A stretch of 64,000 bases of DNA from Prosthecobacter debontii (GTDB lineage Bacteria; Verrucomicrobiota; Verrucomicrobiia; Verrucomicrobiales; Verrucomicrobiaceae): assembly GCF_900167535.1 (NCBI RefSeq), contig NZ_FUYE01000006.1, positions 1 to 64,000 of the forward strand, in the 5' to 3' direction. The position numbers and the translations under genes were made by a program. Positions 1 through 8,447 of the stretch are shown here, piece by piece; the stretch's first letter is position 1, and each line of letters opens with the position of its first letter. The notes below the pieces were generated by a model, which worked only from the letters and a program-made list of their open reading frames with translations, ran no database searches and was not told the origin of the DNA.

Positions 1-95
1 GGGCGTCCCCTCGATCCACCTCGCATAGCCGGATAATTGGGCGGCACACTGGAAGAGCGAACATGAAGGGTTCGCGCCCAACACATCCGGCCTAC
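1..95. repeat. REP-type palindrome, copy 1 (RAYT-flanking)
   Basis: This is an imperfect long hairpin. One arm reads GCCGGATAATTGGGCG and the opposite arm is the reverse complement of GCCGGATGTGTTGGGCG. The same sequence recurs almost base for base at 1079-1168 and 1341-1432. It lies immediately beyond the 3' end of the REP-associated transposase gene, the usual arrangement for RAYT loci. The left edge may be cut by the window. Confidence 0.8.
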
Positions 96-116
96 AATGG
101 GACGGAGATGAATGCT

Positions 117-836
117 TCATGGGTGAGCATTGGCGGCTAGGATCTCGGGATGCAGCCAAACCGTAGCCTCGTTTTCGCCCAGCCGGGCTTGGAGGGGATT
201 CTTGGCCAGATAACGCACCGTTTGTGCATAGTGATCGGCATCCCGAATGATCCGATCAAAACTTTCCTCCTGCCAGAATGAGCCCGAACGTCGCAGTGCC
301 TGATGAAGACATGCTGCGCTGTGTCTTTTCCACGCCCGAGCCAAACTCTCCGGGGTGTAACCATCCAGAGGGCGACAAACTACATGCACATGGTTAGGCA
401 TGATTGCATAAGCCAGCATCTCGGTGCGAATGCCTTCGAAGTGATGCAAAGCATCGACTAGAAATTGACGATATTCTGGACGACGCAGGAGACATTCGCC
501 ATGGTTCTCATCCAGCAGATGCTCCAGTTTCCGCATTTGCACGTTCTGAAACTCACGCCAAGCGGCCAGCTCATTGGGAGGCAACTGACCGTTGGTTTCA
601 GACGCGGCTTGAGCGAGGCGAGACTGCCATTCCCTCGCTTCCGCTTTCATCTGCTGCATCACAGGAAGGGGAATGGAATCATGCGCACGAAACGTGATGA
701 AGTAACAACGGCCGGGCACGCGCCAGTGCGGCATGTGTCGTTGATAGACGCAGAAGTCCTGGGTGAGAGGACTGTCAGGATCAAACCCCAAAAAATGGGA
801 AGGGAGTGGCACCTGCGCAGGAACGAACCAAAGCAT
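117..836 (-). CDS. REP-associated tyrosine transposase (RAYT, IS200/IS605-like Y1 family)
   Basis: The protein is a Y1-type single-strand DNA transposase of the REP-associated class, expected to bind and nick REP palindromes. The metal-binding HUH motif is visible as MPNHVHVV near residue 147. A probable catalytic tyrosine lies in DHYAQTVRYLAKNP near residue 203. The N-terminal FRAHDSIP and the following helical region fit the family. The open frame reaches a TTG at 869, but I chose the ATG at 836. It keeps the PHWRVPG...YFITF segment seen near the start of related proteins, and a later ATG at 734 would cut into that region. The length of 239 residues is normal for RAYTs. The gene has near-identical REP hairpins on both sides (1-95 and from 921), which supports the assignment independently. 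RAYTs are usually single-copy and not flanked by IS ends, and none are seen here. Confidence 0.88.
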   Translation of the reverse strand: MLWFVPAQVPLPSHFLGFDPDSPLTQDFCVYQRHMPHWRVPGRCYFITFRAHDSIPLPVMQQMKAEAREWQSRLAQAASETNGQLPPNELAAWREFQNVQMRKLEHLLDENHGECLLRRPEYRQFLVDALHHFEGIRTEMLAYAIMPNHVHVVCRPLDGYTPESLARAWKRHSAACLHQALRRSGSFWQEESFDRIIRDADHYAQTVRYLAKNPLQARLGENEATVWLHPEILAANAHP

Positions 837-920
837 GCCTCTGAATGAAGAACGCGGCCCAACTTGCAACTCCCATTTAGATCCAACGGCTCTAGGCCAT
901 CCCTCCGCTGCTCGCAGACC

Positions 921-1440
921 CGTAGGCCGGATGTGTCCGGCGGGAAAGAGCGAGCAAACAGGAGCGACGTCATCGCCGGATTATCCGGCTGTTCGGGGGG
1001 ATTAGCCCTGAAGTGTCATTGAACCGTCGTGCCTCATCGGTGAGCGAGCGGGGGCATGGATCAATCTCATGCGAGGCGTTCCCTCGATCCACCTCGCATA
1101 GCCGGATAATTGGGCGGCACACTGGAAGAGCGAACATGAAGGGTTCGCGCCCAACACATCCGGCCTACTTGAGGGCCCGTCGTCCGTAGGCCGGATGTGT
1201 CCGGCGGGAAAGAGCGAGCAAACAGGAGCGACGTCATCGCCGGATTATCCGGCTGTTCGGGGGGATTAGCCCTGAAGTGTCATTGAACCATCACGCCTCA
1301 TCGGTGAGCGAGCGGGGGCATAGGTCGATCTCAGACAGGGCGTCCCCTCGATCCACCTCGCATAGCCGGATAATTGGGCGGCACACTGGAAGAGCGAACG
1401 TGAAGGGGTTGCGCCCAACACATCCGGCCTACGGGAAGGC
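921..1440. repeat. REP/BIME array: two 264-bp tandem units of paired REP palindromes
   Basis: Two consecutive units start at 921 and 1185. Each has an inverted-type REP hairpin (arms GCCGGATGTGTCCGGCG and CGCCGGATTATCCGGC) and a conserved spacer of about 80 bases containing GTGAGCGAGCGGGGGCAT. Each then has a direct-type REP hairpin like the one at 1-95. The alternating orientation is that of a bacterial interspersed mosaic element. The copies differ at only a few positions, which suggests recent amplification. The stretch lies upstream of the RAYT gene and downstream of the pyrophosphatase gene. I see no coding sequence in it. Confidence 0.85.
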
Positions 1441-1448
1441 CGCCACCC

Positions 1449-3128
1449 TCACGGAGGCGTGAGCTTCCCCACCAGGTTGCTTAGATACGGGAAGAGCTGC
1501 TTCTTGCGGCTGACCACGCCGGGCATGTCATAGACCTGGGGGCTGCGCTTGTGATAATCCACATCAATGGCCGACTCCACGCGGGTGTCTCCGGCCACGA
1601 GCAGCACGCTGTGGTGGGCGGTGATGTCGGTGACCATGAGGCAGGCGAAGTGCAGCTTGTGCGCTTCACACAGGGCCTCCAGGGCGGTGTGCAGCTCGGC
1701 CTGCTTTTTCCAGAATTCATCGAGGCCCATCTCCTCGATCTGACTGATGCTGATGCGCCAGCCGTTTTCTTCGAAGACCTTGCGGTCGCCTTCGATGGCG
1801 CGGGCTGGGGTGGCCTCGCGCAGCAGGGAACCGGCGGCGAAGAAGTCCTTCACAAACTGGGCGGCATCCACACCGGCCACGCCGGCCAGCCACTCCAGGA
1901 TCTCGCGATCCGTGTTCGTCGTGGTCGGGCTGGTGAGATTCAGGGTGTCGGAGATCAAACCCGCGCACAGGCAGATGGCGGTGGATTTGTCCGGCGTCAG
2001 CCCACGCATTTTAAACATGATGCCGACGATGGTGCTGGTGCTGCCCACGGGTTCATTGATGAAGCGCACGGGTTCTTTGGTGCGCAGGTTACCACTCAGG
2101 CGGTGGTGATCCAGCACCTCGATGATCTCGGCCTCATCGGCACCGGCCACGGCTTGGCTGAATTCGTTGTGATCCACCAGCACCAGCTTCGTGCGTGGCA
2201 CCTCCACGAGGTCGGATTTGGAGAACACGCCTTCCAGTTTCCCCGTTTCTTCATCGATGACGGGGAAGAGCGGCTGGTGGGAGTTTTGCACCGAGTGAAT
2301 GAGCTCCCGCAGGGGAGTGCGTGAGCCAAAGGAGACGTATTCATGCGCCGCCTCACCGATGGGGCGGGAGAAGCGGATGAGCTGGGAGGCACTGGCGGTA
2401 TCCTGTGGGGCGGAGATCACGCAGATGCCCTTTTCCCGGGCCTGCTGCAGCAGACTGTCCCAGGGCATGAAGCCGCCGGTGACGACGAGGCAGCGCACGC
2501 CCATCTCCATGGCCAGAGCATGGATTTCAGGGCGGTCACCCGTCAGCAGCACGAGCTGGCGGGGATTGAATTGCTTGGCGCGCTCCCGGGAGGTCTCCAC
2601 GCTGGAGGCGGCCACCACCAGCAGCAGATCCTCCACCACCTCGGTGCCGGAGGTATCTCCGATCATCTGGCCACCCAGGGCGGTGGCCATGTTTTGCAGG
2701 CTGGTGCGCACCTCGCGGTTGGCGGCCTTGTGGTTAGACTCGCTCGGCAGGAAGAGCTGCGCCATCTCCTGGATGGTCGGCATGCCCAAGAGCTTATGGT
2801 CTGCATCCACCACCGGGATGGAGCGGAAGTTATGCTCCAGCATCTTGCGATAGACGGAGAGGAAGGTATCGCTCGGTGCCGCCGTCATCACATCCTTCCG
2901 GCCCACCATGGCCCCCGTGGGGCGCACATCCAGCAGCAGCTTCGGCGCTTCCACACCTGCGAGTCGCAGCACCCAGTTCGTGCGGGCATTGATCTCGCCA
3001 CAGCAGGCGGCCACCACCTCATCCTCCCGCACCTGACGCAGATACGAAGCATAGCCAATGGCGGCACAAATGGCATCCGTATCTGGATTGCGGTGACCGA
3101 TGACGTAGATGGGGGCGGACGCGGACAT
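1449..3128 (-). CDS. ppaC: Manganese-dependent inorganic pyrophosphatase with CBS-DRTGG-CBS regulatory insert
   Basis: This is a cytoplasmic family II (DHH superfamily) pyrophosphatase that hydrolyses PPi to two phosphates with Mn or Co. The N-terminal metal motif GHRNPDTDA is at residues 11-19, DHN near 318 and DHH near 340. The C-terminal DHHA2 domain ends with the SRKKQLFPYL substrate-binding motif. Between the catalytic halves lie a first CBS domain (about 76-130), a DRTGG domain (about 147-255) and a second CBS domain (about 265-312). In this family the CBS pair binds adenine nucleotides and the DRTGG-containing forms bind diadenosine polyphosphates. The frame extends upstream to 3224, but that extra segment has no family similarity. 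The ATG at 3128 puts the GHRNPDTD motif at the expected distance from the start. The length of 559 residues fits the long regulated class. Confidence 0.93.
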   Translation of the reverse strand: MSASAPIYVIGHRNPDTDAICAAIGYASYLRQVREDEVVAACCGEINARTNWVLRLAGVEAPKLLLDVRPTGAMVGRKDVMTAAPSDTFLSVYRKMLEHNFRSIPVVDADHKLLGMPTIQEMAQLFLPSESNHKAANREVRTSLQNMATALGGQMIGDTSGTEVVEDLLLVVAASSVETSRERAKQFNPRQLVLLTGDRPEIHALAMEMGVRCLVVTGGFMPWDSLLQQAREKGICVISAPQDTASASQLIRFSRPIGEAAHEYVSFGSRTPLRELIHSVQNSHQPLFPVIDEETGKLEGVFSKSDLVEVPRTKLVLVDHNEFSQAVAGADEAEIIEVLDHHRLSGNLRTKEPVRFINEPVGSTSTIVGIMFKMRGLTPDKSTAICLCAGLISDTLNLTSPTTTNTDREILEWLAGVAGVDAAQFVKDFFAAGSLLREATPARAIEGDRKVFEENGWRISISQIEEMGLDEFWKKQAELHTALEALCEAHKLHFACLMVTDITAHHSVLLVAGDTRVESAIDVDYHKRSPQVYDMPGVVSRKKQLFPYLSNLVGKLTPP

Positions 3129-3501
3129 GAGGGCTGGAAAAGCGAAGCTGGAGGCGAAAAGAGCGGCAAATGTAAGGGGGAAAATCCAGAATGCTAGCCC
3201 AAGCCACGATCTTGAGGACTCCAATCAAAGATTTATCCCTAGGGTGCTCTGGCAGGCGAGTCGTTTGTCCAGTCCGGTAAATCCCGGATTTTTCCAGGAC
3301 TGACTTCCGGACAAACGCCCTGCGGTTCCAGTCATTCACGGCGACATGGTTTTTTCTGCCGTGGATGAGGTCGATTCCGCAACGCGGGGTTTGCCCAGGA
3401 TCTCCGCACGATCCGGCGCGTATCTTGCGTTACGTGTCGGTGAATCGGACCTTTGTTTTCCGCGCTCGTCTTTTTCGCTCAAACACCCTACCCTCCTTTT
3501 C
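3129..3501. other. Divergent intergenic region
   Basis: This stretch separates the divergently transcribed pyrophosphatase and HtrA-fusion genes, so both promoters should lie here. Apart from the composite palindrome at 3262-3317 I see no gene, RNA or confident promoter. Open frames crossing it are upstream extensions of the flanking genes and have no recognisable content. Confidence 0.6.
3262..3317. repeat. Composite palindrome in divergent promoter region
   Basis: CGTTTGTCC at 3262-3270 is the exact reverse complement of GGACAAACG at 3309-3317. The directly adjoining AGTCC at 3271-3275 pairs with GGACT at 3297-3301. The whole can fold as a 14-pair stem with one internal bulge, or act as a large operator. 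It has no T-run on either strand, so it does not look like a terminator. It is unlike the REP families elsewhere in the window. Confidence 0.55.
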
Positions 3502-5691
3502 ATGCGTGCCTGGACCTGCCTCAGCTTTCTCGCCTTGGTGACCGTCTGCCCAGCCGATGAACCGGTGAAATCGGTGGCCGAGGTGGCGGAAGAGACCAAG
3601 CCCTCGGTGGTGAAGGTGCTGCAGGCGGGGCGGGAGGGGCTGGACGGTCTGGGCGCAGGCTTCGTCGTGAGTGAGGAGGGCTTGATCGCCACGAATCTCC
3701 ACGTCATCGGGGAGGCACGGCGGCTGGAGGTGGAGATGGCCAATGGCGATAAACACGAGGTGGTGGAAGTGACTGCCACGGACGCGGAGCGGGATCTCGC
3801 CCTGTTGCGCATTGCTGAAAAAGGCCTGAAACCGCTGCCGCTGGCCGATAGTGAAACCGTTCGCCAAGGTCAGCCCATCGTCGCCATGGGGAATCCTGAG
3901 GGGTTGGGCTTCAGTGTGGTGGAAGGGGTGGTGTCCGCTTATCCCGATCTCATCAATGAAGTGCCCATGATCCGGCTGGCGGTGCCCATCGAAAAAGGCA
4001 ACAGCGGCGGCCCGCTGCTGGATCGCCAAGGGCGGGTGCTGGGGCTGCTGACGCTGAAATCCGCCCGCACGGAGAATCTCGGCTTTGCCATGCCGGTGAA
4101 TGCCCTCAAGCGTCTGCTTGAGAAACCCAATCCGGTGCCCATGTCCCGCTGGCTGACCATTGGCGTGCTGAATCCTCGCTTATGGCAACCCTTGTTAGGC
4201 TCGCGCTGGACGCAGCACGCGGGCGTCATCCAGGCCTCCACGCCAGGCACCGGCTTCGGCGGACGCTCCCTCTGCCTGTGGGCGGCCCCGGTGCAGGAGT
4301 CCCCGTTCGAAGTGATGGTGAATGTGAAGCTGGATGATGAATCTGGCGCGGCAGGGCTGGTCTTCTGCTCCGATGGTGAGGATGTGCATTACGGCTTTTA
4401 TCCCTCCGCCGGAAAGCTGCGCCTCACCCGCTTCGAGGGAGCGGATGTGTATTCCTGGACGATCCTGGCGGATGTGCCCACGGAGGCCTACCACAGTGGC
4501 GACTGGAACCAACTGCGTGTGCGTGTGGAGTCGGAGGAAATCATCTGCTGGGTGAATGGCCAGCAGGTGCTGGTGCAGCGGGATGATGCCCTACGCGGCG
4601 GCCAGGTAGGTCTGTGTAAGTTCCGCAATACCGTGGCCCAGTTTCGCGGCTTCAGGGTCGGGACAGACCTCTCCGAGAAACCGGTGCCGGAGACGGTGGC
4701 GGCCTCGATTGGGAAAACGCTGAAGGATTTCCAAGCCGAACCGAAGGAACGGCAGAAAGCACTGAATCAATTGTTAGAAAAGCCCGGTGAAAGTCGGCGT
4801 GTGCTGGTGAACCAACGGCGTGAGCTGGAAAAGCAAGTGGCGGCGCTGAAGGAGCTGGAGCATGATCTGCATCGCGCCTCCGTGACGCGGGATCTGGTGG
4901 CGGAACTGGCCAAGCCGGAGGACCAGATCGACCTCATGCGCGCGACTCTGCTGCTGGCCCGTCATGACAATCCGGAGGTGGACATCAAGCAGTATCTCCA
5001 GGGCTTTGAGCGCATGGTGGATGAACTGAAAAAGGCCCCTGAGATCACACAGGGCACCGTGCCTGCCGTGAAGCGGATCAACCGCTACCTGTTCGAAGAA
5101 AACGGCTTTCATGGCAGTCGCCATGACTACAGCAGCAAGTCCAACAGCTACATGAATGAGCTGCTGGATGATCGTGAGGGCCTGCCCATCACTCTGTCCG
5201 TGCTGTATATCGAGTTGGCCGCACGGCTGGGCGTGAAGCAGGTCTATGGCCTCGGTTTGCCCGGCAAGTTCATGGTGGGCTATCGCGAGGGGCCGGAGGG
5301 GGAGCTGCAACTGCTGGATGTCTTCGAGCGCGGCAAAAAGGTCTCGCTGGAGCAGGCGGCGCTTGAGCTGTCGGACATCGGTTCCTTCCCCGAAGAAATG
5401 CTGGAGCCTGCCTCGAAGCGCTCCATCATCCTGCGCATGCTGAACAATCTGCTCGGCACGACTCTGGATGATGTCGCCGCGGTCAAAGAGACGCTTCCGT
5501 ATCTCGACCTCGTCATCGCGCTCGATCCTGACTCCGCTGTGCAGCGCATCACCCGTGCTCGCATGAAAGAGCGTCTGGGGTTCCGCTCCGAGGCGGCTGC
5601 TGATGTCCGCTGGCTGACCGACCATTTCCCTGAAGACGGACCTAACCAAGTGCGTAACCAGCTCCTGGATTGGCTGGATGAGTTGGAGTGA
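3502..5691 (+). CDS. Secreted HtrA-like serine protease fused to LamG-like and SirB1/transglutaminase-like domains
   Basis: A signal peptide covers roughly the first 17 residues. An S1C (HtrA/Deg) protease domain follows to about residue 205, with the triad His67 (NLHVIG), Asp98 (ERDLALL) and Ser168 (KGNSGGPL). No PDZ domain is present. Residues about 250-388 look like a concanavalin/LamG or 3-keto-disaccharide-hydrolase type beta sandwich. From about 455 to the end the protein resembles SirB1-type transglutaminase-like proteins (TGTVPAV..INRYLF, LPITLSVLYIELAARLG, GLPGKFMVGY) followed by tetratricopeptide-like helices. I chose the ATG at 3502 because it starts the signal peptide. The frame upstream to 3346 adds nothing recognisable. 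It probably works in the periplasm. Substrates are unknown and the combination is unusual. Confidence 0.85.
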   Translation: MRAWTCLSFLALVTVCPADEPVKSVAEVAEETKPSVVKVLQAGREGLDGLGAGFVVSEEGLIATNLHVIGEARRLEVEMANGDKHEVVEVTATDAERDLALLRIAEKGLKPLPLADSETVRQGQPIVAMGNPEGLGFSVVEGVVSAYPDLINEVPMIRLAVPIEKGNSGGPLLDRQGRVLGLLTLKSARTENLGFAMPVNALKRLLEKPNPVPMSRWLTIGVLNPRLWQPLLGSRWTQHAGVIQASTPGTGFGGRSLCLWAAPVQESPFEVMVNVKLDDESGAAGLVFCSDGEDVHYGFYPSAGKLRLTRFEGADVYSWTILADVPTEAYHSGDWNQLRVRVESEEIICWVNGQQVLVQRDDALRGGQVGLCKFRNTVAQFRGFRVGTDLSEKPVPETVAASIGKTLKDFQAEPKERQKALNQLLEKPGESRRVLVNQRRELEKQVAALKELEHDLHRASVTRDLVAELAKPEDQIDLMRATLLLARHDNPEVDIKQYLQGFERMVDELKKAPEITQGTVPAVKRINRYLFEENGFHGSRHDYSSKSNSYMNELLDDREGLPITLSVLYIELAARLGVKQVYGLGLPGKFMVGYREGPEGELQLLDVFERGKKVSLEQAALELSDIGSFPEEMLEPASKRSIILRMLNNLLGTTLDDVAAVKETLPYLDLVIALDPDSAVQRITRARMKERLGFRSEAAADVRWLTDHFPEDGPNQVRNQLLDWLDELE

Positions 5692-5723
5692 GGGGCGGCT
5701 GGAGCAGGGGCGGTGGTCTCACT

Positions 5724-6101
5724 TCACTCCAAGCCGCGATGGGCAATCTCGTCCTCATTGTAGCCGAGGTAGTGCCCCAGCTCGTGGAGCAGCGTGATGC
5801 GAACTTCATCCCGGAAGCGGGATGTGTCCCGCTCGGCAAACTCCCAGAGATTGTCGATGAACAGACGGATGCGGGGAAGCTGCAAGGGAGATTCAGGCTC
5901 AGCCTCTGTCAGTGCAGCGCCTTCAAACAGGCCCAAGAGATCGTCTTCCAAAGCCTCTCCTGCGGCCAAACAATCTGTCAGGTTGACCGCCTCGATGACA
6001 CAGGACTCGGCCGCGACGCGCACGGGTTCAGGGAGGCTGTGGAGGGTCGTGCGGATCACCGCATCCGCCACGGCATCGAGGGACGCGTCACGTGAAGCCA
6101 T
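5724..6101 (-). CDS. Small zincin-like metallopeptidase (PF06262 family)
   Basis: This 125-residue protein has the zincin signature HELGHYLGYNEDEI close to its C-terminus, where two histidines and the glutamate form the active site. The preceding segment (PRIRLFIDNLWEFA, then RDEVRITLLHELGH) is the arrangement of the PF06262 minimal metallopeptidases, which are usually 110-140 residues. No signal peptide is seen, so a cytoplasmic location is likely. It converges with the HtrA-fusion gene, with about 32 bases between the stops. The substrate is unknown for the family as a whole. Confidence 0.85.
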   Translation of the reverse strand: MASRDASLDAVADAVIRTTLHSLPEPVRVAAESCVIEAVNLTDCLAAGEALEDDLLGLFEGAALTEAEPESPLQLPRIRLFIDNLWEFAERDTSRFRDEVRITLLHELGHYLGYNEDEIAHRGLE

Positions 6102-6147
6102 GAGTTCGGTCAGAGGAGACGTGGGGCCTTGCTCGCTTCAGCTCAGA

Positions 6148-6612
6148 TCAAGGCTGGTCATACATGCTGCCCGCGCTCCGGCCGTTGAAGTTTCGGTTAC
6201 CGATGTCCTGCATGTAGGAGCCCATGATCTCATTGCCAATGCCATTCTGGCGAGTTGAATTATAGACGGACCCGGAGATGGAGCCGACGCCGGGAGGAGA
6301 CAGTGCCTGAGGCCGATCCGGGGTGGGGATGGCGTTGGCCTTCATGTCACTTTGCACCAGCGCATGCCGGTTCCAGGCCATGGTATCCACGCGATTTTGC
6401 ACACGTTTTTCCAATTGAGCTTGGGCAACTTTATATTGTTCCGTGCTGAGCTGGCCACTGCGACGTTGGGCATCGAGGTCGGCAAATTCCTCGCGATACT
6501 CCTCCCGCACACTGCGCTCCAGTTCATCCAGCTTTTCTGCCGTGGGCATGCTGTGGATGCAGGCGTTGAGAAACCCGCTGACGAAAAGGCAAAGGACGAG
6601 GCGAAAACGCAT
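6148..6612 (-). CDS. Putative lipoprotein of unknown function
   Basis: The first 18 residues form a signal peptide with a lipobox (FLNAC), so the mature protein should be lipid-anchored. A charged, helical, probably coiled-coil segment follows (about residues 24-75, rich in E, R, Q and K). The tail is rich in G, N and S with IGNEIMGSYMQDIGNRN. The frame is open further upstream to 7062, but that part overlaps the DUF2452 gene on the other strand and lacks a signal peptide. The ATG at 6612 is therefore preferred, giving 154 residues. I recognise no family. Confidence 0.75.
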   Translation of the reverse strand: MRFRLVLCLFVSGFLNACIHSMPTAEKLDELERSVREEYREEFADLDAQRRSGQLSTEQYKVAQAQLEKRVQNRVDTMAWNRHALVQSDMKANAIPTPDRPQALSPPGVGSISGSVYNSTRQNGIGNEIMGSYMQDIGNRNFNGRSAGSMYDQP

Positions 6613-6726
6613 GATTTTCTCATGGTAACAGTCCCACAGCCGCTTTTCAATCCAAACCACGGTGCATCCGCCGACGTAATCCAGAGACTTCGCGCTTCTG
6701 TTTGTCCTCCCACTCTCCCGCTCCCC

Positions 6727-7176
6727 ATGCCCACTGAAGACCCGATTGATGTCGATCTCGCCGAGACAAATGCCCCCCGGGGTAACTTCCTGCATTACCC
6801 GAGCTCTCGTCTCGGGGCCAAAATCATCCCTCAGGATTTGACCAATTTCAAAAGCCGCGGCGTCTCTCGGGTGGAGCGAGAACTGCAGCAGGAGCTCATT
6901 GAGCTGCGTGAGAGATACCTCCAGGTCATCGATGCCTTCAATTGGAACAAACTGATCTATGAGGCTCGTTTCGGGTTCGAACCGGTCATTGGCGAGCGTT
7001 ATCACCTTTACGAGGTGGAGGGAAAGCACCACCTGAGCATGATCGAACCGGAGAGCTGGCACCAGAAGTGGATCGGTAGCTTTCGGCTAAATGCGGATGG
7101 CCGCTGGCAGGTGGAAAAGATCGCTGAGGACTTTGATCTGCGGGCATGGATCAGTGGTCAGGGAGCCACCGTCTAA
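6727..7176 (+). CDS. DUF2452 family protein
   Basis: The 149-residue product follows the DUF2452 pattern. It has an N-terminal NPID-like stretch (EDPIDVDLAETNAP) and a YPSSRLGAKIIP segment. A long helix comes next, then the conserved block IYEARFGFEPVIGERYHLYE, and finally LSMIEPESWH. It ends with a GRWQVEKI strand. No function is established for this family. I chose the ATG at 6727 because it opens directly before the conserved start. The longer frame from 6352 runs antisense through the lipoprotein gene. It is divergent from that lipoprotein gene, with 114 bases between starts. Confidence 0.82.
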   Translation: MPTEDPIDVDLAETNAPRGNFLHYPSSRLGAKIIPQDLTNFKSRGVSRVERELQQELIELRERYLQVIDAFNWNKLIYEARFGFEPVIGERYHLYEVEGKHHLSMIEPESWHQKWIGSFRLNADGRWQVEKIAEDFDLRAWISGQGATV

Positions 7177-7210
7177 CCTTTTCGTCACGGCATTCCGCCT
7201 CTTTTTGCGG

Positions 7211-7251
7211 GCCCACTCAGGCATCTTGCCAGGTGGGCTTTCCTATTTTCC
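7211..7251 (+). terminator. Probable rho-independent terminator of the DUF2452 gene
   Basis: GCCCAC at 7211-7216 pairs with GTGGGC at 7233-7238, and an inner GGCA/TGCC pair extends the stem. A T-rich stretch (TTTCCTATTTTCC) follows on the plus strand. It lies 34 bases after the stop codon. Confidence 0.55.
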
Positions 7252-7307
7252 TGTCTTGCACCCGGCCTGCCCTGCCGCCAGACTAGGCACCCAACCACCT
7301 CATTTTC

Positions 7308-8447
7308 ATGCTTCGCTGCGCCTTCATCGCCGCTGCTCTCGTTTTTATGTCATCGCTTTTGCCTGCCGTCGCCTCCGTCACGTCTGAAGTCTGGGGTAAA
7401 ACTGCCGCAGGGCAAGACGTCCACCTCATCACGCTGACCAATGCCAGCGGTATGGTCGTGCGGCTCATCAGCTATGGCGGCATCATCGTCTCCATTCAAG
7501 TGCCCGACCGTGAGGGTCAGGTGGCGGATGTCGTCTTGGGCTTCGACACGCTCGAGCCTTACTTGGGTAAGCATCCGCACTTTGGCTGCATAACAGGTCG
7601 TTATGCCAACCGCATCGGCGGCGCTTCCTTTATGCTGGATGGCGTGATGCATGAGGTGACCGCTAACTCCGGTAAAAATCACATCCATGGCGGCAAGAAC
7701 TCCTTTGATTACCAGGTGTGGAAACCGGAACTCAAGGCGGATCAGAACGCCGTGGCTCTCACCTACACCAGTGCGGATGGTGAAGAGGGCTTCCCAGGAA
7801 AACTGGACTGCACCGTGACCTACAGCCTGAGTGACGACAACACGCTCAAGATCGAATACCATGCGGTGACGGATAAGACCACCGTGGTGAATTTAACCAA
7901 CCACAGCTACTTCAACCTCGCCGGTGAAGGTAGCGGCGACGTGTTGGGCCATGAGATGATGATCCCGGCGGATCAATACACGGCAACGGATGATGCGTTG
8001 ATTGCCACGGGGGAATCGCCTGCGGTGGCAAACACTCCGATGGATTTCACCACCCCGCATCTCATCGGCGAGCGCATCGACGCCCCTTTCAAAGCCTTGC
8101 AGCAGGGCAAGGGCTACGACCATAACTATGTGCTCCGAGGCTACACCCCTCCCGCCTCGGACTCGGCCGAAGCAGCGCCTCTGCTCCTGGCCGCCCGTGC
8201 CAAGGACCCAAAGAGTGGCCGGGTGATGACGGTGCATACCACAGACCCGGGCGTGCAGTTTTATACTGGCAACCATCTCAAAGGCGTGCGGGGGAAAGGT
8301 GGCCATGTGTATGAGACCCGCCACGGCTTCTGTCTGGAGACCCAGAAGTTTCCCGATAGCCCGAATAAACCGCAGTTCCCCTCCGCCACCTTGCGCCCTG
8401 GCGAGACTTATCAGCATATCACGACCTTCAAATTCTCTGCCGAGTGA
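7308..8447 (+). CDS. galM: Secreted aldose 1-epimerase (mutarotase)
   Basis: The enzyme interconverts alpha and beta anomers of aldoses such as galactose or glucose. A signal peptide spans about residues 1-23, so this copy should act in the periplasm. Family motifs are clear: GRYANRIGGA, the catalytic histidine region NHIHGG, NLTNHSYFNLAG, and near the end GFCLETQKFPDSPN with the catalytic glutamate, followed by the GETY strand. The length of 379 residues is typical for secreted GalM homologues. The stop codon overlaps the start of the PP2C phosphatase gene by four bases (GTGA), so the two are likely co-transcribed. Confidence 0.93.
   Translation: MLRCAFIAAALVFMSSLLPAVASVTSEVWGKTAAGQDVHLITLTNASGMVVRLISYGGIIVSIQVPDREGQVADVVLGFDTLEPYLGKHPHFGCITGRYANRIGGASFMLDGVMHEVTANSGKNHIHGGKNSFDYQVWKPELKADQNAVALTYTSADGEEGFPGKLDCTVTYSLSDDNTLKIEYHAVTDKTTVVNLTNHSYFNLAGEGSGDVLGHEMMIPADQYTATDDALIATGESPAVANTPMDFTTPHLIGERIDAPFKALQQGKGYDHNYVLRGYTPPASDSAEAAPLLLAARAKDPKSGRVMTVHTTDPGVQFYTGNHLKGVRGKGGHVYETRHGFCLETQKFPDSPNKPQFPSATLRPGETYQHITTFKFSAE

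Noticed and set aside
1-1440. A possible CRISPR array, because of evenly recurring repeats
   Set aside because: Repeats alternate in orientation, are about 90-150 bases long and form long hairpins. There are no short unique spacers and no cas genes.
3129-3224. An N-terminal extension of the pyrophosphatase starting at 3224
   Set aside because: The 32 extra residues look like a hydrophobic chance extension, while family II enzymes begin shortly before GHRNPDTD.
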